The notes: generated from the letters alone by a model not told the origin. A stretch of 64,000 nt of DNA from Acorus gramineus (GCA_030737835.1 JAUJYN010000020.1:620001-684000); one strand, 5' to 3'. Shown: positions 12,251 through 22,556, numbered from the stretch's first letter. A program made the numbers and translations.

Positions 12251-13068
12251 CAAACTGGCGCTCCACAACCGTCCCAACACAAGGGAGGTATGAAACTGCG
12301 CCTGTAGAGTGCCCTTCACAGATCCATCTGGGTGCTCGAATGGCAGTCGCTTGCAGGCATACCCCAACTAATGGGTGGTGCCTCACCCAACTGCCCTCAT
12401 CATCGAGCACGCAGGCACATAGCATGTCCTCCAAGGTCCGAATCGTCCTCATTGACTGGTTGTCCATCGGCGATGAAACGCTATACTTAAATGGAGGCTC
12501 GCGCCAAAGGCTGCGCCACAACCTCAAAGTAACCCTCGCGTCTCAACCAAAAATAGTGCCGACTGGAGTGCCATGAAGACGAAGGTGAAAACCCACGTCA
12601 AGGCGTCTAGAGACTCAATCAGTCTGATAGGGAGGGAAGAACAGACTTAGTCAGTCGGTCAATGATCACCTAGCCGGCGTCGTGACCCGAACGTGACATT
12701 TACGAGTCTGCAACTATCCCTGATAACCCACTCCCACGTCCACTGAGGAATCTCGATGGACTGACGCTTTCCACGCGATGATGATTCTCGAACTTTGCCT
12801 GAGGGCATGCCAACCTGGGGAAACAAGGTCGCCCACATCACCTTATCATCATACCACAGCAAACTCAACAAAGACTACCCCAAAGTAGTCCTCAAAAACC
12901 CAATAAAACTTTTGAGATCCACGAAGGCATCCGGTGCATTCGTCAACCCCGATGGCAGTACTTAAAACTCGTAGTGCCTGAACGGTCACGAAAAGCCATC
13001 TACGGGATGTCCAACTCTCGGATCTCCAGCTTGTGGTACCCTTGTGCGAAGATCGATCTAACAGCAGC
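12251..13068 (-). pseudogene. F decayed pol, same family as J
   Basis: Heavily mutated reverse transcriptase and integrase remnants that match J (53820-54660), C (39402-39990) and M (63430-64000). In the minus direction: an RT stretch around LDIP-stop-MAF (stop complement CTA at 13000-13002), a CTCAAAAGTTTTATTGGG block (about 12900), then integrase remnants down to the fusion at 12250. The RT palm and RNase H that should lie between are absent. The same deletion and stop occur in the other copies, so they predate this insertion. Confidence 0.75.
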
Positions 13069-14373
13069 AACCCGTGCGCACACCCGCACGCCCAGCGCCC
13101 CATCGCCTCACCCCGCGCGCACCACCAGCCTCTCCCCGCCGCGCGTCCATAGCACGCTTGCGCCTCTGCGCAGCGCTCCGCCCGCACGCCCCCGCATGGT
13201 GCCCTGCGCGCAGCACCCGCACGCGGCTCCGCACGCACAGCACGCCCTGCGCCTCTGCACACGCTCCACGCGCACGCCCTCGCACGGTGCCCAGCACGCA
13301 GCACCCGCACGCTCCAGCTCCACCCGCACGCACGCCCGCGTGCACGCCCTCGCTCGCGCCCGCGCGCATGCTCACGCTGCCCTGCCAGCATGCCCGACAA
13401 CGCCCAACCCTACGCCTACCTGCGCTGCCCTGCCTGCCTGCCCGAGCCAACCCGGGACAGCCCACCACCACTCCGACGGCCACCAACGGCCTCCAACCGC
13501 CTCCAACCGCCACCAACGGCCACCCACCACCACCCACAGCCACCCAACTCAAAACCACCCTCCTAACATGCATCTAAGCAAGAAAAGGAAGGAAAGAAGC
13601 CTTACCCTAGGAGAGGAAGAGAAGGGGAGGAAGAACGGGTGCTCCTCGCGCACCGATTCGCCACCTCCAAGACCACAACCACCAAGACCTCTCCTCAGCC
13701 AAAGAAAGGCTGAAATCAGAGGAGAAAAGAGGGCGTGAGAAGGGGCCACGCATGTGGGAACTCGAATCCGAGACCACCGGAAGGTAGATCGGGAGCTCAC
13801 CTATCCTTTCTCTTCTTAGGGTTTCTTGATCCAACACCTCTAGCTAGGTCAAAAGGTGGAAAAAGAGAGAGAAGGAGAGAGAAAATCAATTGGGGAAGAT
13901 GATGAATAGTGGAGGAAGATATTTTAGCTTCACTTATATATAATCCCCACACTTAGATTAGGCTAAGCTAGGTTAATTAGGGTTTAAGCTAGCATTAGGG
14001 AGGCTTAAGTGTGGTTTGACCCTAGTCAACCCAACCACACTAAAATCCAAACATATTTGACCAAGTCATGGGGCCCACTTTGACCAAGTCAAGTCTCCCA
14101 ATGACTTCTCGCTCGGTCAAAACCCGGATACGCTTCGGAACTGTGAAATTCTGAAACGTTACCGGAATTCGATGAAATTTTCGTGAGCCTCTTGGAATGG
14201 CACCAGGACACATAATATGTAGTTAGATTTTCATTCGGAGCACTCAAACTCAAGACGATAGTAACAGTTCAAGATTTTAGCTGTTCCAATCGAAAAATGA
14301 AAAAAAAAAAACTGAAAAACTGCCAGAATGGTCCAACGGTTACCAGAAGGTCAAAAGTGACACATATATAACA
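13069..14373 (-). mobile_element. Truncated 5' LTR of F (type II, first 1.3 kb)
   Basis: Minus-strand start TGTTATATATGTGTCAC at 14373. It carries a strong TATA box (complement at 13933-13942), a CT-rich leader, a donor-like site (about 13610) and the GC-rich tract, and breaks off inside that tract at about 13069, where decayed pol begins. The second half of the LTR, ending in GTGACA, is absent. Confidence 0.83.
13933..13942 (-). promoter_or_regulatory. TATA box in F 5' LTR
   Basis: TATATATAAG on the minus strand, about 430 bases after the LTR start and just before a CT-rich leader. It is the clearest core-promoter candidate in the long LTRs and would put the U3/R boundary near 13905. Confidence 0.55.
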
Positions 14374-14378
14374 GCGCG

Positions 14379-16420
14379 GGTGTAGCTGGAGTGTGCGGGT
14401 GCTGCGTGCTGGGCGCCGTGCGAGGGCGTGCGCGCAGAGCGCTGCGTAGAGGCGCAGTGCGTGCTGCGCGCACAGGGCCACGTGCGGGTGCTGCGCGCTG
14501 GGCGCCGTGCGGAGGCGTGCGCGTGGAGCGCTGCGCAGGGGGCGCAGGGCGTGCTGTGCGGGCGCAGTGTGGCGAGCGGGTGGTGAGCGCGGGGTGCTGG
14601 GTGTGCGGGTGTGTGCGCGAGTCGCTGCGCTGGGGCGCAGTGAGCGCGCGATGCACCGGTGGGGGGCTCGGCAGGGTGTCCGGGCGTGTGGGCTGGGCTC
14701 GGCAGTGCGCCTGGGTGTGCAGGCTGGGGCGCGGCTGTGCGCCTGGGTCGGGTGGCCGTGCGTATGGCTGCCGGGGGTTCGGGAGTCTGTCGGGATGCTC
14801 GGACTCGCGTGCGTGCGGCCGTATGCACGCTTGCCCGAGTGTTGTGTATTTTAATGTATTTTTGGATTTATTTGTGTATTTTACTCACTGAGTTTGACTA
14901 CACTATTTTGCAGATCTTGACGTACGGTCGCGCGACGACCCGGTTATCGGTGAGTGGTACAATCCAACCCAGTAGGGAGGCGCTATATGCACTTGGGCGT
15001 ATACCGTCGTCTCCTGGGGCACCATAGTTTAATATTAACTTTTGTAATATGTAATCCATGCAAGCATGATTAATATGTAGTATGCATGCTACCCTAGACC
15101 TTGTATGTTAGGGACTTGCACCCTTAGGATATGTGTAAGAGCCATGCATCCTGTCCCCATGTTTTCATGCTCGGAAGCCTTGACCTATGCATGTGTCCTA
15201 CTAGTTTAATTTATTAAATTAAATGCGAGCATATGTCTATTATGAGCATGTCTTAGATAATATTATAGGGAGGGGCCTTGCGAGGTCAACATTGAAACCC
15301 GGGCTAGGGTACTCCGTGTTCCTTGTTTGGTTGTCGAGATGTCCTATATCGGGACCTCATGCTGCCCTCCCAAGGTTTCTTTTCCCAATAATATTATAAC
15401 CTCATTATTATTATATATGTTCCCCGCATCTTGGTTATGCGCCCTGGAGGAATTCTGAAGAATTCATGACATTAGAGTTGTTGAGATGTGTTGTCGGCGG
15501 ATCCGAGTGGATCATATGCGTATGGATAGGCTGTTCTGTTCCCTTCGTTGGATCCGTGTAGAGACTGCCCCAGCGTTAGAAAGGCCGTCCCGTGAGAGGG
15601 CTCCCATCAGTAGGCACCTCTTGGTTTGGGACGGACTGTGCTGAATGTGGGAGTGGCCAAGCGACTACGGAGTGGAGGAGAGACTATCAGTGGACCAAGG
15701 GTGACCAACAGCCTAGTCAGTCCCAATATCCTATGTCACCATATTGAGGGGTGAGGGTGAGGGTGTGGTGGGTCGGCGATGTAGCGACCCGCTGGATTTG
15801 TGTAGTCAGTCCCAATATCCTATGTCACCATATTGAGGGGTGAGGGTGAGGGTGTAGTGGGTCGGCGATATAGCGACCCACTGGATTGTTTGGTTCCAGC
15901 CACTTTGAGGCTTGAATAATAGAATTGTGGTTAATAATATCTGGTGGTTAATATAAATTGTGATGCATGGGTTGTGATGTTCACTAAGTGTGTGGCTCAC
16001 CCCTCGCATATGATTTTCTCCAGTGTTATTTGAGTCGGATCTAGAGGAGGAGCTCCCCGAGTGACTTCATCAGTAGCGGAGCAGCGCCATGTCCCGCGAG
16101 TTTTAGAGGCTATCAGCATCCCTTTTGATTGTATGTATTATATTCCGTGCTTGGGCACACGTTTGTATTATATTTGGATGTCTTTGTATATATTGGCTCT
16201 CACAGGACAGTTGATTATGTATCGAGTCTGTAATATGTCTTTGAGTTACAGATTCAGTCTTTTAGCTTCCGCTATCTGTGTATATATCATGTCAGCCTTG
16301 CTTTCGTCTGTGCTGCCATTTTAGTTGTTGTTCAGGGTATGTTATTGATCTCCTGTGTTGACTGCTGATATCATGTATACACTTGCCGCGTCCCGGGGAC
16401 GGCCGCCCTGGGGCGTGACA
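14379..16420 (+). mobile_element. 5' LTR of G, right part
   Basis: Continues the GC-rich tract after F's right target copy (14374-14378) and ends CTGGGGCGTGACA at 16420. It holds the acceptor-like site ending 14913, the 36-nt segment, the module shared with J's internal region (15271-15387), two copies of an about 95-bp minisatellite unit containing GAGGGGTGAGGGTGAGGGTG (about 15715-15885), and an acceptor-like site ending 16023. Confidence 0.9.
14914..14949 (+). other. Candidate 36-nt mini-exon in G's LTR
   Basis: CTATTTTGCAG precedes it and GTGAGTGG follows. The upstream donor-like site is at 8059, so intron 1 now contains all of F. The next acceptor-like site ends at 16023 (TTTTCTCCAG). 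Confidence 0.5.
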
Positions 16421-16425
16421 AAAGT

Positions 16426-16438
16426 TGGTATCAGAGCC
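16426..16438 (+). other. Primer-binding site of G
   Basis: TGGTATCAGAGCC, complementary to the 3' end of plant initiator tRNA-Met, five bases after the LTR end. Confidence 0.95.
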
Positions 16439-16539
16439 TGGTCCTGTCAGAGCCAATGGTCTTCTTTTCGTAGAGATGAGTCCTAGGATTTCTATATGAG
16501 TATTCTGATCCTAGTGTCTAGTTTTCTTAGGTTGCTGAT

Positions 16540-17935
16540 ATGCCTCCTCGCAGAGGACGGCGCGGACATGGTCCCTCTCGACCTTTGGAGGTTTCCGGAC
16601 CTACCAGAGGCGAGGATGCTACTGGAGAGTCCATGGCTGTGAGGCCAGGATCGGCGCAGGAGCCTCCCGCATGGGAACGTGCGTTCACTCGGATAGCGGA
16701 TTTGGTGGAGACTCAGACAAGGGCACTAGAGGCCCAGACCAGAGTGTTGGCGGAGCAGGCACGAGAGATTCAGGAGCTGAGGGCGGCCCGTGATGCAGTT
16801 CCACAGGTCCCCTTGGTGGCAGATCCGCCTGTGGTACCCGACGTACCCCCAGTCCCTGTGGTGATTCCGGCGGTGAGAGTTCAGGATCGCCAGGAGAGGG
16901 AGGTGGAGCTAGAGGCTGCAGCGCGAGTGCAGCAGAGTGGCCTCGCAGCCTTTCTGAAGCTCCACCCTCCCGAGTTCTATGGTCAGACGGCGGATCCCCT
17001 TGCCCCAGAGCGTTGGTTGATGGAGGTGGATACGATCTTCTCGACCATGCTTTGCACCGACCGCCAGCGAGTCTCCCTGGCCACCTTCATGCTGAAGGGT
17101 AGCGCTGCCGACTGGTGGGCTACCCGAGTGGTGGACATCCCCGAGGGAGTGGAGCAGCTTCTATGGGCAGGATTCCGGAGGTATTTCCTGGAGGAGTACT
17201 TCCCGTTCTCGACGCGGCAGATAGTGATGCAGGAGTTTGAGCAGCTGACGCAGGGCTCTATGTCTGTCGCTGACTACTCCACGCGCTTCACGAGGCTTTC
17301 CAGATTCGCTCCAGCCTTGGTGATGGACGAGGAGATGCGGTGCCGTCGTTTCAAGCTTGGTCTCTGCAGCGCCATTCGGGTGCATGTCTCCTCCCATGCT
17401 TTCTCGAGGTTCTCAGACTTGGTGTCTCGGGCGAAGACAGTCGAGCGAGACCTCGGGATCCTCGTGAGGGTTCCGACCCCTTCTGCAGATCAGAGTCCTC
17501 CCAGGAGCCAGGACCAGGGGCAGTGCAAGAAGAAGAGGCCCCGCTTTGATTAGTTAGCAGCTGCCTCTCCTCCAGCAGATGTGGTGCCAGTGCGAGGTTC
17601 AGCACCCATTGCGGCAGTGCCAATCCAGGCCTGGCGACCAGAGACGCGGCGCTGTTACCACTGTCAGCGCATCGGGCATATCTCGTATAATTGCCCAGAT
17701 GCTGGCCGACCCCACGTGCAGCCTCAACGTCAGCAGTAGCAACAGCAGCCACAGGGTGGCCGTATTGACCAGTGGAGGCAGCCAGTGCAGCAGGCGAGGC
17801 GTGCCCCTGCTCCTCAACCGCAGTTTGTTCAGGGCAGAGTTGCAGCTCTTTCGACCGAGGAGGCCCACGTTTCGGGTATCATGGTCCGAGGTAATGTTTT
17901 GTTTTCCCAGCTCCTTATATATATGTGCGTGTTGG
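16540..17935 (+). pseudogene. G gag pseudogene
   Basis: ATG at 16540 follows a TTCTTAGGTTGCTGAT leader end also seen in E2. The product opens with a basic MPPRRGRRG tail, then an alanine/glutamate-rich coiled segment (residues about 50-90), then the Retrotrans_gag core with the FLKLHPPEF, PERWLMEV and GSAADWWATR motifs (about 145-200). After the TAG at 17551-17553 the same frame continues to a zinc knuckle, CYHCQRIGHISYNC, then a glutamine-rich linker with a second TAG at 17737-17739, and runs to about 17935, just short of the protease. Both stops look like CAG to TAG changes, and I see no frameshift, so damage is light compared with A or E2. Gag forms the particle shell and binds the element RNA. 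Confidence 0.9.
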
Positions 17936-18123
17936 TTGCTGTTATGCATGTGTGTGGTATCTCGTTAAGCGGGTATCGAGAGTGGTTGTTCAAGTTAAGG
18001 AGGCCGGGTTGTAGCCGTCCTGGCAGAAGGCTCCCATCCGTAGGTACCATCCATGCAGTCAGAGGGGTACTGATCGTGGGAGTATGCCAGGTAGAGGCTA
18101 CCCGGGAGAGGATTAATGAATGA
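17936..18123 (+). mobile_element. LTR scrap (type III-like, middle part)
   Basis: From about 17965 it resembles 57685-57900: GGCTCCCATCCGTAGGTACC and CAGGTAGAGGCTACCCGGGA. Divergent, with no LTR end on either side. It joins G's gag on the left and a minus-strand LTR piece on the right. Confidence 0.65.
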
Positions 18124-19025
18124 TGTCGCACGCGCGCCCGAGCCCCTTCCACCCCCTCCTCAGCCCTCCCACACCCCCTAACACCCATGCATAGCATGCA
18201 TACCCAATTACACACCCTAAACAAGCATCTAACCAAGCTAGGGGAGGAGGAAGACTTACCCAAGGAGAGGAAGAACAAGGGAGGGAACTCGGGTGCCCTT
18301 CGCGCACCAAATCGCCACCACCAAGACCACCACCTCCTCAGCCACTCTCAGCCCTAAAAATGGCTGAAAACAGGGGTGGGGGAAGCCATGAGAGGGAGGC
18401 AAAGAAAGGGGAAAACAAAACAAACAACATGGAAAGGTAGATCCAACCCTTACCTTTCTTTTTCCCTTCAATGGCTTGCTATTTCTTCTGCTTCTACTAC
18501 CTCAAATGGGGGAAAATAAGAAGAGGGAGAGATGGATTGTGTGTGTGAGAGAGAGAGATGAAATGAAGAGAAGAGAAGGGAAGAAGGGGACGCCCACTTT
18601 AGGGCACACACATTCACACACACACACTCACACACTTAGGTTTTGTGGGGATTGACTTGAGTCAACCCAACCACACAAAAAAACAAAACAATTTGACCAA
18701 GTCAATGGTCAAACATGACTTGGTCAAAGTCTTTTTTGACTTGGTCAAGTCCTCCTTTGACATTCCCACTTGGTCAAAACCCGGATACGATTCGGAACAG
18801 CCAAATTCTTAACGTTACCGGAATTCGATGAAATTTTCGTGAGTGGTTTGAAATGGCACCAGAACACATAATGTGCAGTTAGATTTTCAATCGGAGTTCT
18901 CAAGCTCATGATGATAGCTAAAAGTTCAAAATTTTAGCGGTTCCGATCGAAAAAATAAAAAGTTAAAAAACTGCAAGAAATGTTCTAATGGTGACCAGAA
19001 GGCTAAAAGTGACACATATATAACA
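18124..19025 (-). mobile_element. LTR piece P (first 0.9 kb, minus strand)
   Basis: Minus-strand start TGTTATATATGTGTCAC at 19025. It runs through a CT-rich leader, the GGT-rich block (about 18315-18345) and a donor-like site (about 18260) to the edge of a GC-rich tract at about 18124, where it is cut off. Right of 19025 the Tat/Ogre-like fragment begins. Confidence 0.75.
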
Positions 19026-19045
19026 CACTCCCCGGGGCCAGCACC

Positions 19046-19384
19046 GCGCGTTACTGTCAGTACCATCAAAAGCATGGTCACACCATGAAACAATGCATTG
19101 TCTTTCGGGACTTTGTTTATGATTTAAATGATGACAGGCGCCTTGATTGGGCCATGATCAAAGGCCATCTGAGCCAGGGCAATCCCCAAGCAAACAAGCC
19201 ACTTGGCATATTCACTGACCCTATGCCAGATCACGACCAAGCCTCCACTTCCAGAGCCCACGCTGTCAACATGGTTAGGAGGGAGAGACATCCATCACCA
19301 GAGCCAAGCAGCTCAGAAAATACTACCGACGGCAGTTCATCCGAAGAGTCTGAGGAGGAAAACAGGATGAGCCTTTCCAGCTGA
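19046..19384 (+). pseudogene. Gag C-terminal end of the Tat/Ogre-like fragment
   Basis: Begins abruptly at a variant zinc knuckle, CQYHQKHGHTMKQC, followed by FRDFVYDLNDDRRLDW, a signature of Tat/Ogre gag ends, then an acidic, serine-rich tail up to TGA at 19382-19384. Everything upstream is lost at the junction with LTR piece P. The acidic sequence continues in another frame (EEEEEEPFEEVPEGANEG, about 19499-19552) into the first protease domain, so a frameshift near 19380 separates them. The family assignment rests on motifs recognised by eye. Confidence 0.7.
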
Positions 19385-19644
19385 ACCTCAACGACCACGA
19401 CCTCGCCGTACTATATGGCGAGGAAGAACAAGTAGTCCCCGCCCTGCCTGAAGTCATCAACATAGAGTCCGATGAAAGCGGACTGGACAACCCAAGAGAA
19501 GAGGAAGAGGAGGAACCATTCGAAGAGGTTCCTGAAGGAGCGAACGAAGGACCTGAAGAAGGGGAATGTACTTCGGATGATCTGCATCTGGACGACAATG
19601 GGTCCTCCAAAAGCACTGATACAGTAGACGGCCCGTGCCGTCCA

Positions 19645-20310
19645 ATGACAATCTCCTTCAACGACAAAGACCTTCCCGATCAAAGGCTGCGAGTATATCC
19701 CCTCCATGTTCGCGGGCGACTCCAAGCCATCCCGCTAAACAACATCTTCATTGATCCAGGATCAGGGATGAATATCATGACTTGTTCTACCTACCAAGAA
19801 ATGCCCAGGCGAGGTCGCCCCTTTGTTCAACCGGTACACTCCACTATCCAGGCTTTCAACCATTCCAGAAAGACCATCTACGGTCCCGGGATATTTGAAC
19901 TGGCCATTGGTCCCCTGATTTACGAGATGGAGTGCTTCGTAGCTGACATCGACACGAGATACCCTCTGATGCTAGGGCGTCCATGGCTAGACAACATCTA
20001 GGCCATCTGCTCCCCAAGACATCAATGTCTCCGACTACCATTCATGGGCCACATACTGACCATCTGGGGGGAAGCACGCCTCCGATATGAGAACAAAGAC
20101 AACTGGGTACTGCATAATATGTTCACATTCGCCATACATCCCGGAGTTGAATCCGAAGGTGACAGTCTGCCCGGATCACCCCACAACGATTTATGTCCAA
20201 CCGAAGGACCGGTTGGGACCATGAATTCAGCTAACGACAACCAGGTCCCAACCCCATTGCTTTCCTACCCGATGAGGTCGCACCAGCTGGAGTACGCTCA
20301 GCACCCCTTA
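19645..20310 (+). pseudogene. First protease-like domain (variant DPGS active site)
   Basis: A retropepsin fold read by eye: the IPLNNIFIDPGSGMNIM active-site loop (about 19727-19780), a flap region with STIQAFNHSRKTIYGPG, and MLGRPWLDNI (about 19969-20000) that matches the conserved LGRPW strand of Tat/Ogre proteases. A TAG at 19999-20001 interrupts it. After the stop the sequence goes on with CLRLPF and HILTIWGEA, typical of the post-protease segment. The usual D-T/S-G-A is D-P-G-S here, so catalysis is doubtful. It is followed at once by a second copy of the same layout. Confidence 0.7.
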
Positions 20311-20887
20311 TGATCACTGCAAGCCTCAGAGGGAGAGAATTCTGACACATCTTGGTAGACACCGGGGCAGAAACCAATGTCTTGACCTACTCAGCCTACA
20401 ACAAAATCAAAATCCAAACCTACAAGCTGCAGCCGACAGACGGATTCATCTTCACTTTCGACAACACACGGTCCTGACCTACTCAGCCTACAACAAGATC
20501 AAAAACTGAACCTACAAGCTGCAGCCGACAGACGGATTCATCTTCACTTTCGACAACACACGGAGAGGCGTCTGCGGATTAGTAACACTTCCTCTGAAGA
20601 TTCGTCCATATTCCACCATAGTCAATTGCATGGTGATGAACATCAGGTTACTACATCCCCTAATTGTCAGAAGGACCTGGCTCGATGGTATTGAAGCTGT
20701 CTCATCGACCTGGCACCAATGCCTCCACTTCCTATATCATGCAGAAGTGGTATCTGTCTGGGGTGAGGCACGCTTCAATGGAGTACGAGTCCGCAACTGG
20801 ACCATCTGCGCCATGCACATCAAGTGGGAGATGTACTCGTACAAGATGAAGAATTACTCGCCCGAAGATATGCTCGGTCAGGGGTGA
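20311..20887 (+). pseudogene. Second protease-like domain (DTGAE active site)
   Basis: Starts ITASLRGREF, then a TGA, then HILVDTGAETNVLTYSAYN (about 20347-20403) with a canonical active-site triplet. It continues with FTFDNTRRG and a strand in the position of LGRPW (RRTWLDGIEA, about 20670-20700), and ends with CLHFLY and VSVWGEARFNG, parallel to the first domain's tail. An 89-bp direct duplication (20383-20471 and 20475-20563) breaks the frame inside it. The domain order active site, TWLD, CLHF, WGEA repeats that of 19727-20080. Linked protease-like domains would in principle allow a single-chain enzyme, whereas retropepsins are dimers of identical chains; that is inference. Confidence 0.65.
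20383..20563 (+). repeat. 89-bp direct tandem duplication in the second protease-like domain
   Basis: 20383-20471 and 20475-20563 are nearly identical (start TGACCTACTCAGCCTACAAC, end CAACACACGG), 92 bp apart, separated by TCC. The duplication shifts frame and repeats the segment after the active site. Confidence 0.92.
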
Positions 20888-21045
20888 AAACCCAAGAGGA
20901 CAAGAGAAGAAGAAGGAGCTGAACCTGCAGAACCTCCAGCAGAGATGAGTCGGCCCAGAAAGGCTAGCTGACTCGAAGAAGTGGTTAAAATCCATAAGCC
21001 TGGGACTAATCCACCCAAGTAAGCCTTTATACTCTCTAACTTTTG

Positions 21046-21555
21046 TACATATTTGTTTACATGCTTTCCAAAAACAAAAATCCAAGAAAAAACGCTAAAC
21101 AACTTTCATTCCTACATATTTGTTTACATGCTTTCCACAAAAAACCAAAACAAAAAAAGATTTGTTTATCAGCTTATGATTTTAACTGCTGTACGTATTT
21201 GTTTACATGCTTTCAACAAAACAACAAAAACAAAAAAAGATTTGTTTATCAGCTTATGCTTTCCAATCCTGTATATATTTGTTTCCTTGCTTTCAAAAAC
21301 AAAAAGAAAAAAAAAATGCTAAATAGCTTTCATTCCTCATTCCTGTATATATTTGTTTCCATGCTTTTCAAAACAAAAAAAACAAAAAAATCCAAAAAAA
21401 AATGCTAAACAACTGTCATTCCTCATTCCTGTACATATTTGTTTCCATTTTTTCTAAAAAAAAATAAATCCAAAAAATGCTAAACAGTTTTCATTCTTCA
21501 TTCATGCACACACTTGTTTACATGCTTTCCCAAAACAAAAAAAACCCACAAAACA
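21046..21555 (+). repeat. Tandem repeat array, about seven units of 67-87 bp
   Basis: Each unit begins TACATATTTGTTTACATGCT or a close variant, followed by an A-rich run and GCTAAACAACTTTCATTCCT or a relative. Unit starts are near 21046, 21113, 21192, 21271, 21344, 21431 and 21506. Units two and three share an alternative second half (GATTTGTTTATCAGCTTATG). The array sits between protease and integrase sequence. In Ogre elements an intron lies between protease and reverse transcriptase, so this may be that region or its flank. Confidence 0.88.
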
Positions 21556-21560
21556 AAACG

Positions 21561-21854
21561 AAAAAAGAAGAAATACGAAGAGCTGCGGACCATGCCCAGG
21601 CCTACCAGAGGAGGGTGGTAAGGGCATTTGAAAAGAAAGTAATAGAGAGAAGATTTAAAATTGGGGAGCTAGTACTCAAGCAAATCATGCCATCAAAGCA
21701 GCCCCACCCCAAAGACAATCTGCAACCCACATGGGAGGGACCCTATGTGATCACCCATGCCTATTCCGGGAATGCCTACCGCTTGGTGGACGCCGAAGGA
21801 GTCAAAGTCTCAGGTTCATGGAATGCACTTTATCTGAAGAAATTCCATGCATAA
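21561..21854 (+). pseudogene. Integrase C-terminal end of the Tat/Ogre-like fragment
   Basis: About 95 codons ending at TAA 21852-21854: YQRRVVRAFEKKV, then FKIGELVLKQI, then PTWEGPYVITHAYSGNAYRL, then WNALYLKKFHA. This is the SH3-like C-terminal domain and tail of Tat-type integrases, which help contact target DNA. The HHCC and DDE parts are missing; the frame runs straight out of the tandem repeat array, so a deletion joined the repeats to the end of integrase. There is no chromodomain, in contrast to the Del/Tekay elements around it. Confidence 0.78.
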
Positions 21855-21956
21855 AACTCTCAATAGTTGAGAAATATTATTCTTCCTTCCTGTGATTTCC
21901 AGTGTTTAAACCTGATGATAAATAACTTGTATTTTATTTGAACTCATATATTCACC
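21855..21956. other. Short unassigned stretch after the integrase end
   Basis: About 100 AT-rich bases with no feature I recognise. Probably 3' untranslated sequence of the Tat/Ogre-like element before the truncated LTR of C. Confidence 0.4.
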
Positions 21957-22556
21957 ACCCACGGATGGGAGCCCTCTGTTAGGACATCTTTCCCAACGCC
22001 GGGGAGTTCCTACATCGGATCCAACGAAGGGGAGAACGATTCCACGCTCGCAATATCATTCGTTAGCCCTCTCCCGGGTAGCCTCTACCTGGTACACTCC
22101 CACGATCAGTACGCTTCTGAACGCATCGGTGGTACCTACGGATGGGAGCCCTCTGTCAGGACAGCTACAACCCGGGCCGCTTCAACATGGACGACATTGG
22201 GAGGAAACACTCCATGTTCGCAAAGCGAACCCAAATGGAAAAACAACTACTCTCGATAATCACATATCGATGATATCGAACACTATTGTACTCCCACACG
22301 GTTGCGTCGCTCAGTCACAAGGGGGTTGCCTCTGCTCTCACGCAGAAATAATCCCAAGGCACATAACCCAATAGGCGGTTCATATACATGCCTAGCACGG
22401 GTAGGCCTAGCATAATGCCCCAACTACCGGATTAACAAAACCGATAAGATAATGAATTCTCCTGAATTACAAATGAGTGCATCGCTCGGATGCACAGGGG
22501 CGATTACATCGCTAGTGCTCGAACTAATAAGGTACAACCCGACAACGGGTCATACC
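21957..22556 (-). mobile_element. 3' LTR of C, inner part (type III, truncated)
   Basis: Reverse complement of the type III middle region (compare 37900-38400). It is cut at about 21957 inside a CCCACGGATGGGAGCC unit and joined to E2 at 22556. It continues C's LTR from 32861. CATACC at 22551-22556 pairs with CGTACC after E2. Confidence 0.82.

Larger units (their letters stand above)
8294..14373 (-). mobile_element. Element F, chimeric minus-strand insertion with duplicated GCGCG target
   Basis: Bounded by GCGCG at 8289-8293 and 14374-14378, with TG/CA termini at both ends. Minus-strand order: the first 1.3 kb of a type II LTR (14373 down to about 13069), a jump into decayed pol, a jump to a better integrase (about 12250), a polypurine tract, then a full-length LTR ending at 8294. 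The primer-binding site, leader, gag and second half of the 5' LTR are missing. The two LTRs start with different sequence (type II in the 5' copy, type IV in the 3' copy), which a simple cycle of reverse transcription does not give. Confidence 0.82.
7296..17935 (+). mobile_element. Element G (type II LTR, Del/Tekay), split by F and truncated in pol
   Basis: The 5' LTR is 7296-8293 plus 14379-16420, interrupted by F. Then come a primer-binding site (16426-16438), a leader, and gag reaching to about 17935, just before the protease active site. There the sequence changes abruptly to unrelated LTR scraps. No pol or 3' LTR assignable to G is seen further right, so the element is truncated. It is inserted in A's 3' LTR. 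Confidence 0.8.
19026..21854 (+). mobile_element. Tat/Ogre-like gypsy fragment
   Basis: Unlike anything else in the window: AT-richer, and its protein motifs fit the Tat/Ogre side of Ty3/gypsy, not chromoviruses. Order: end of gag, two protease-like domains, an array of 67-87-bp repeats, the end of integrase. Reverse transcriptase, RNase H and most of integrase are missing, as are LTRs, primer site and polypurine tract. Confidence 0.75.

Noticed and set aside
21046-21555. Possible CRISPR array
   Set aside because: Unit length and sequence drift continuously, there are no unique spacers, the context is a plant retrotransposon, and there are no cas genes.
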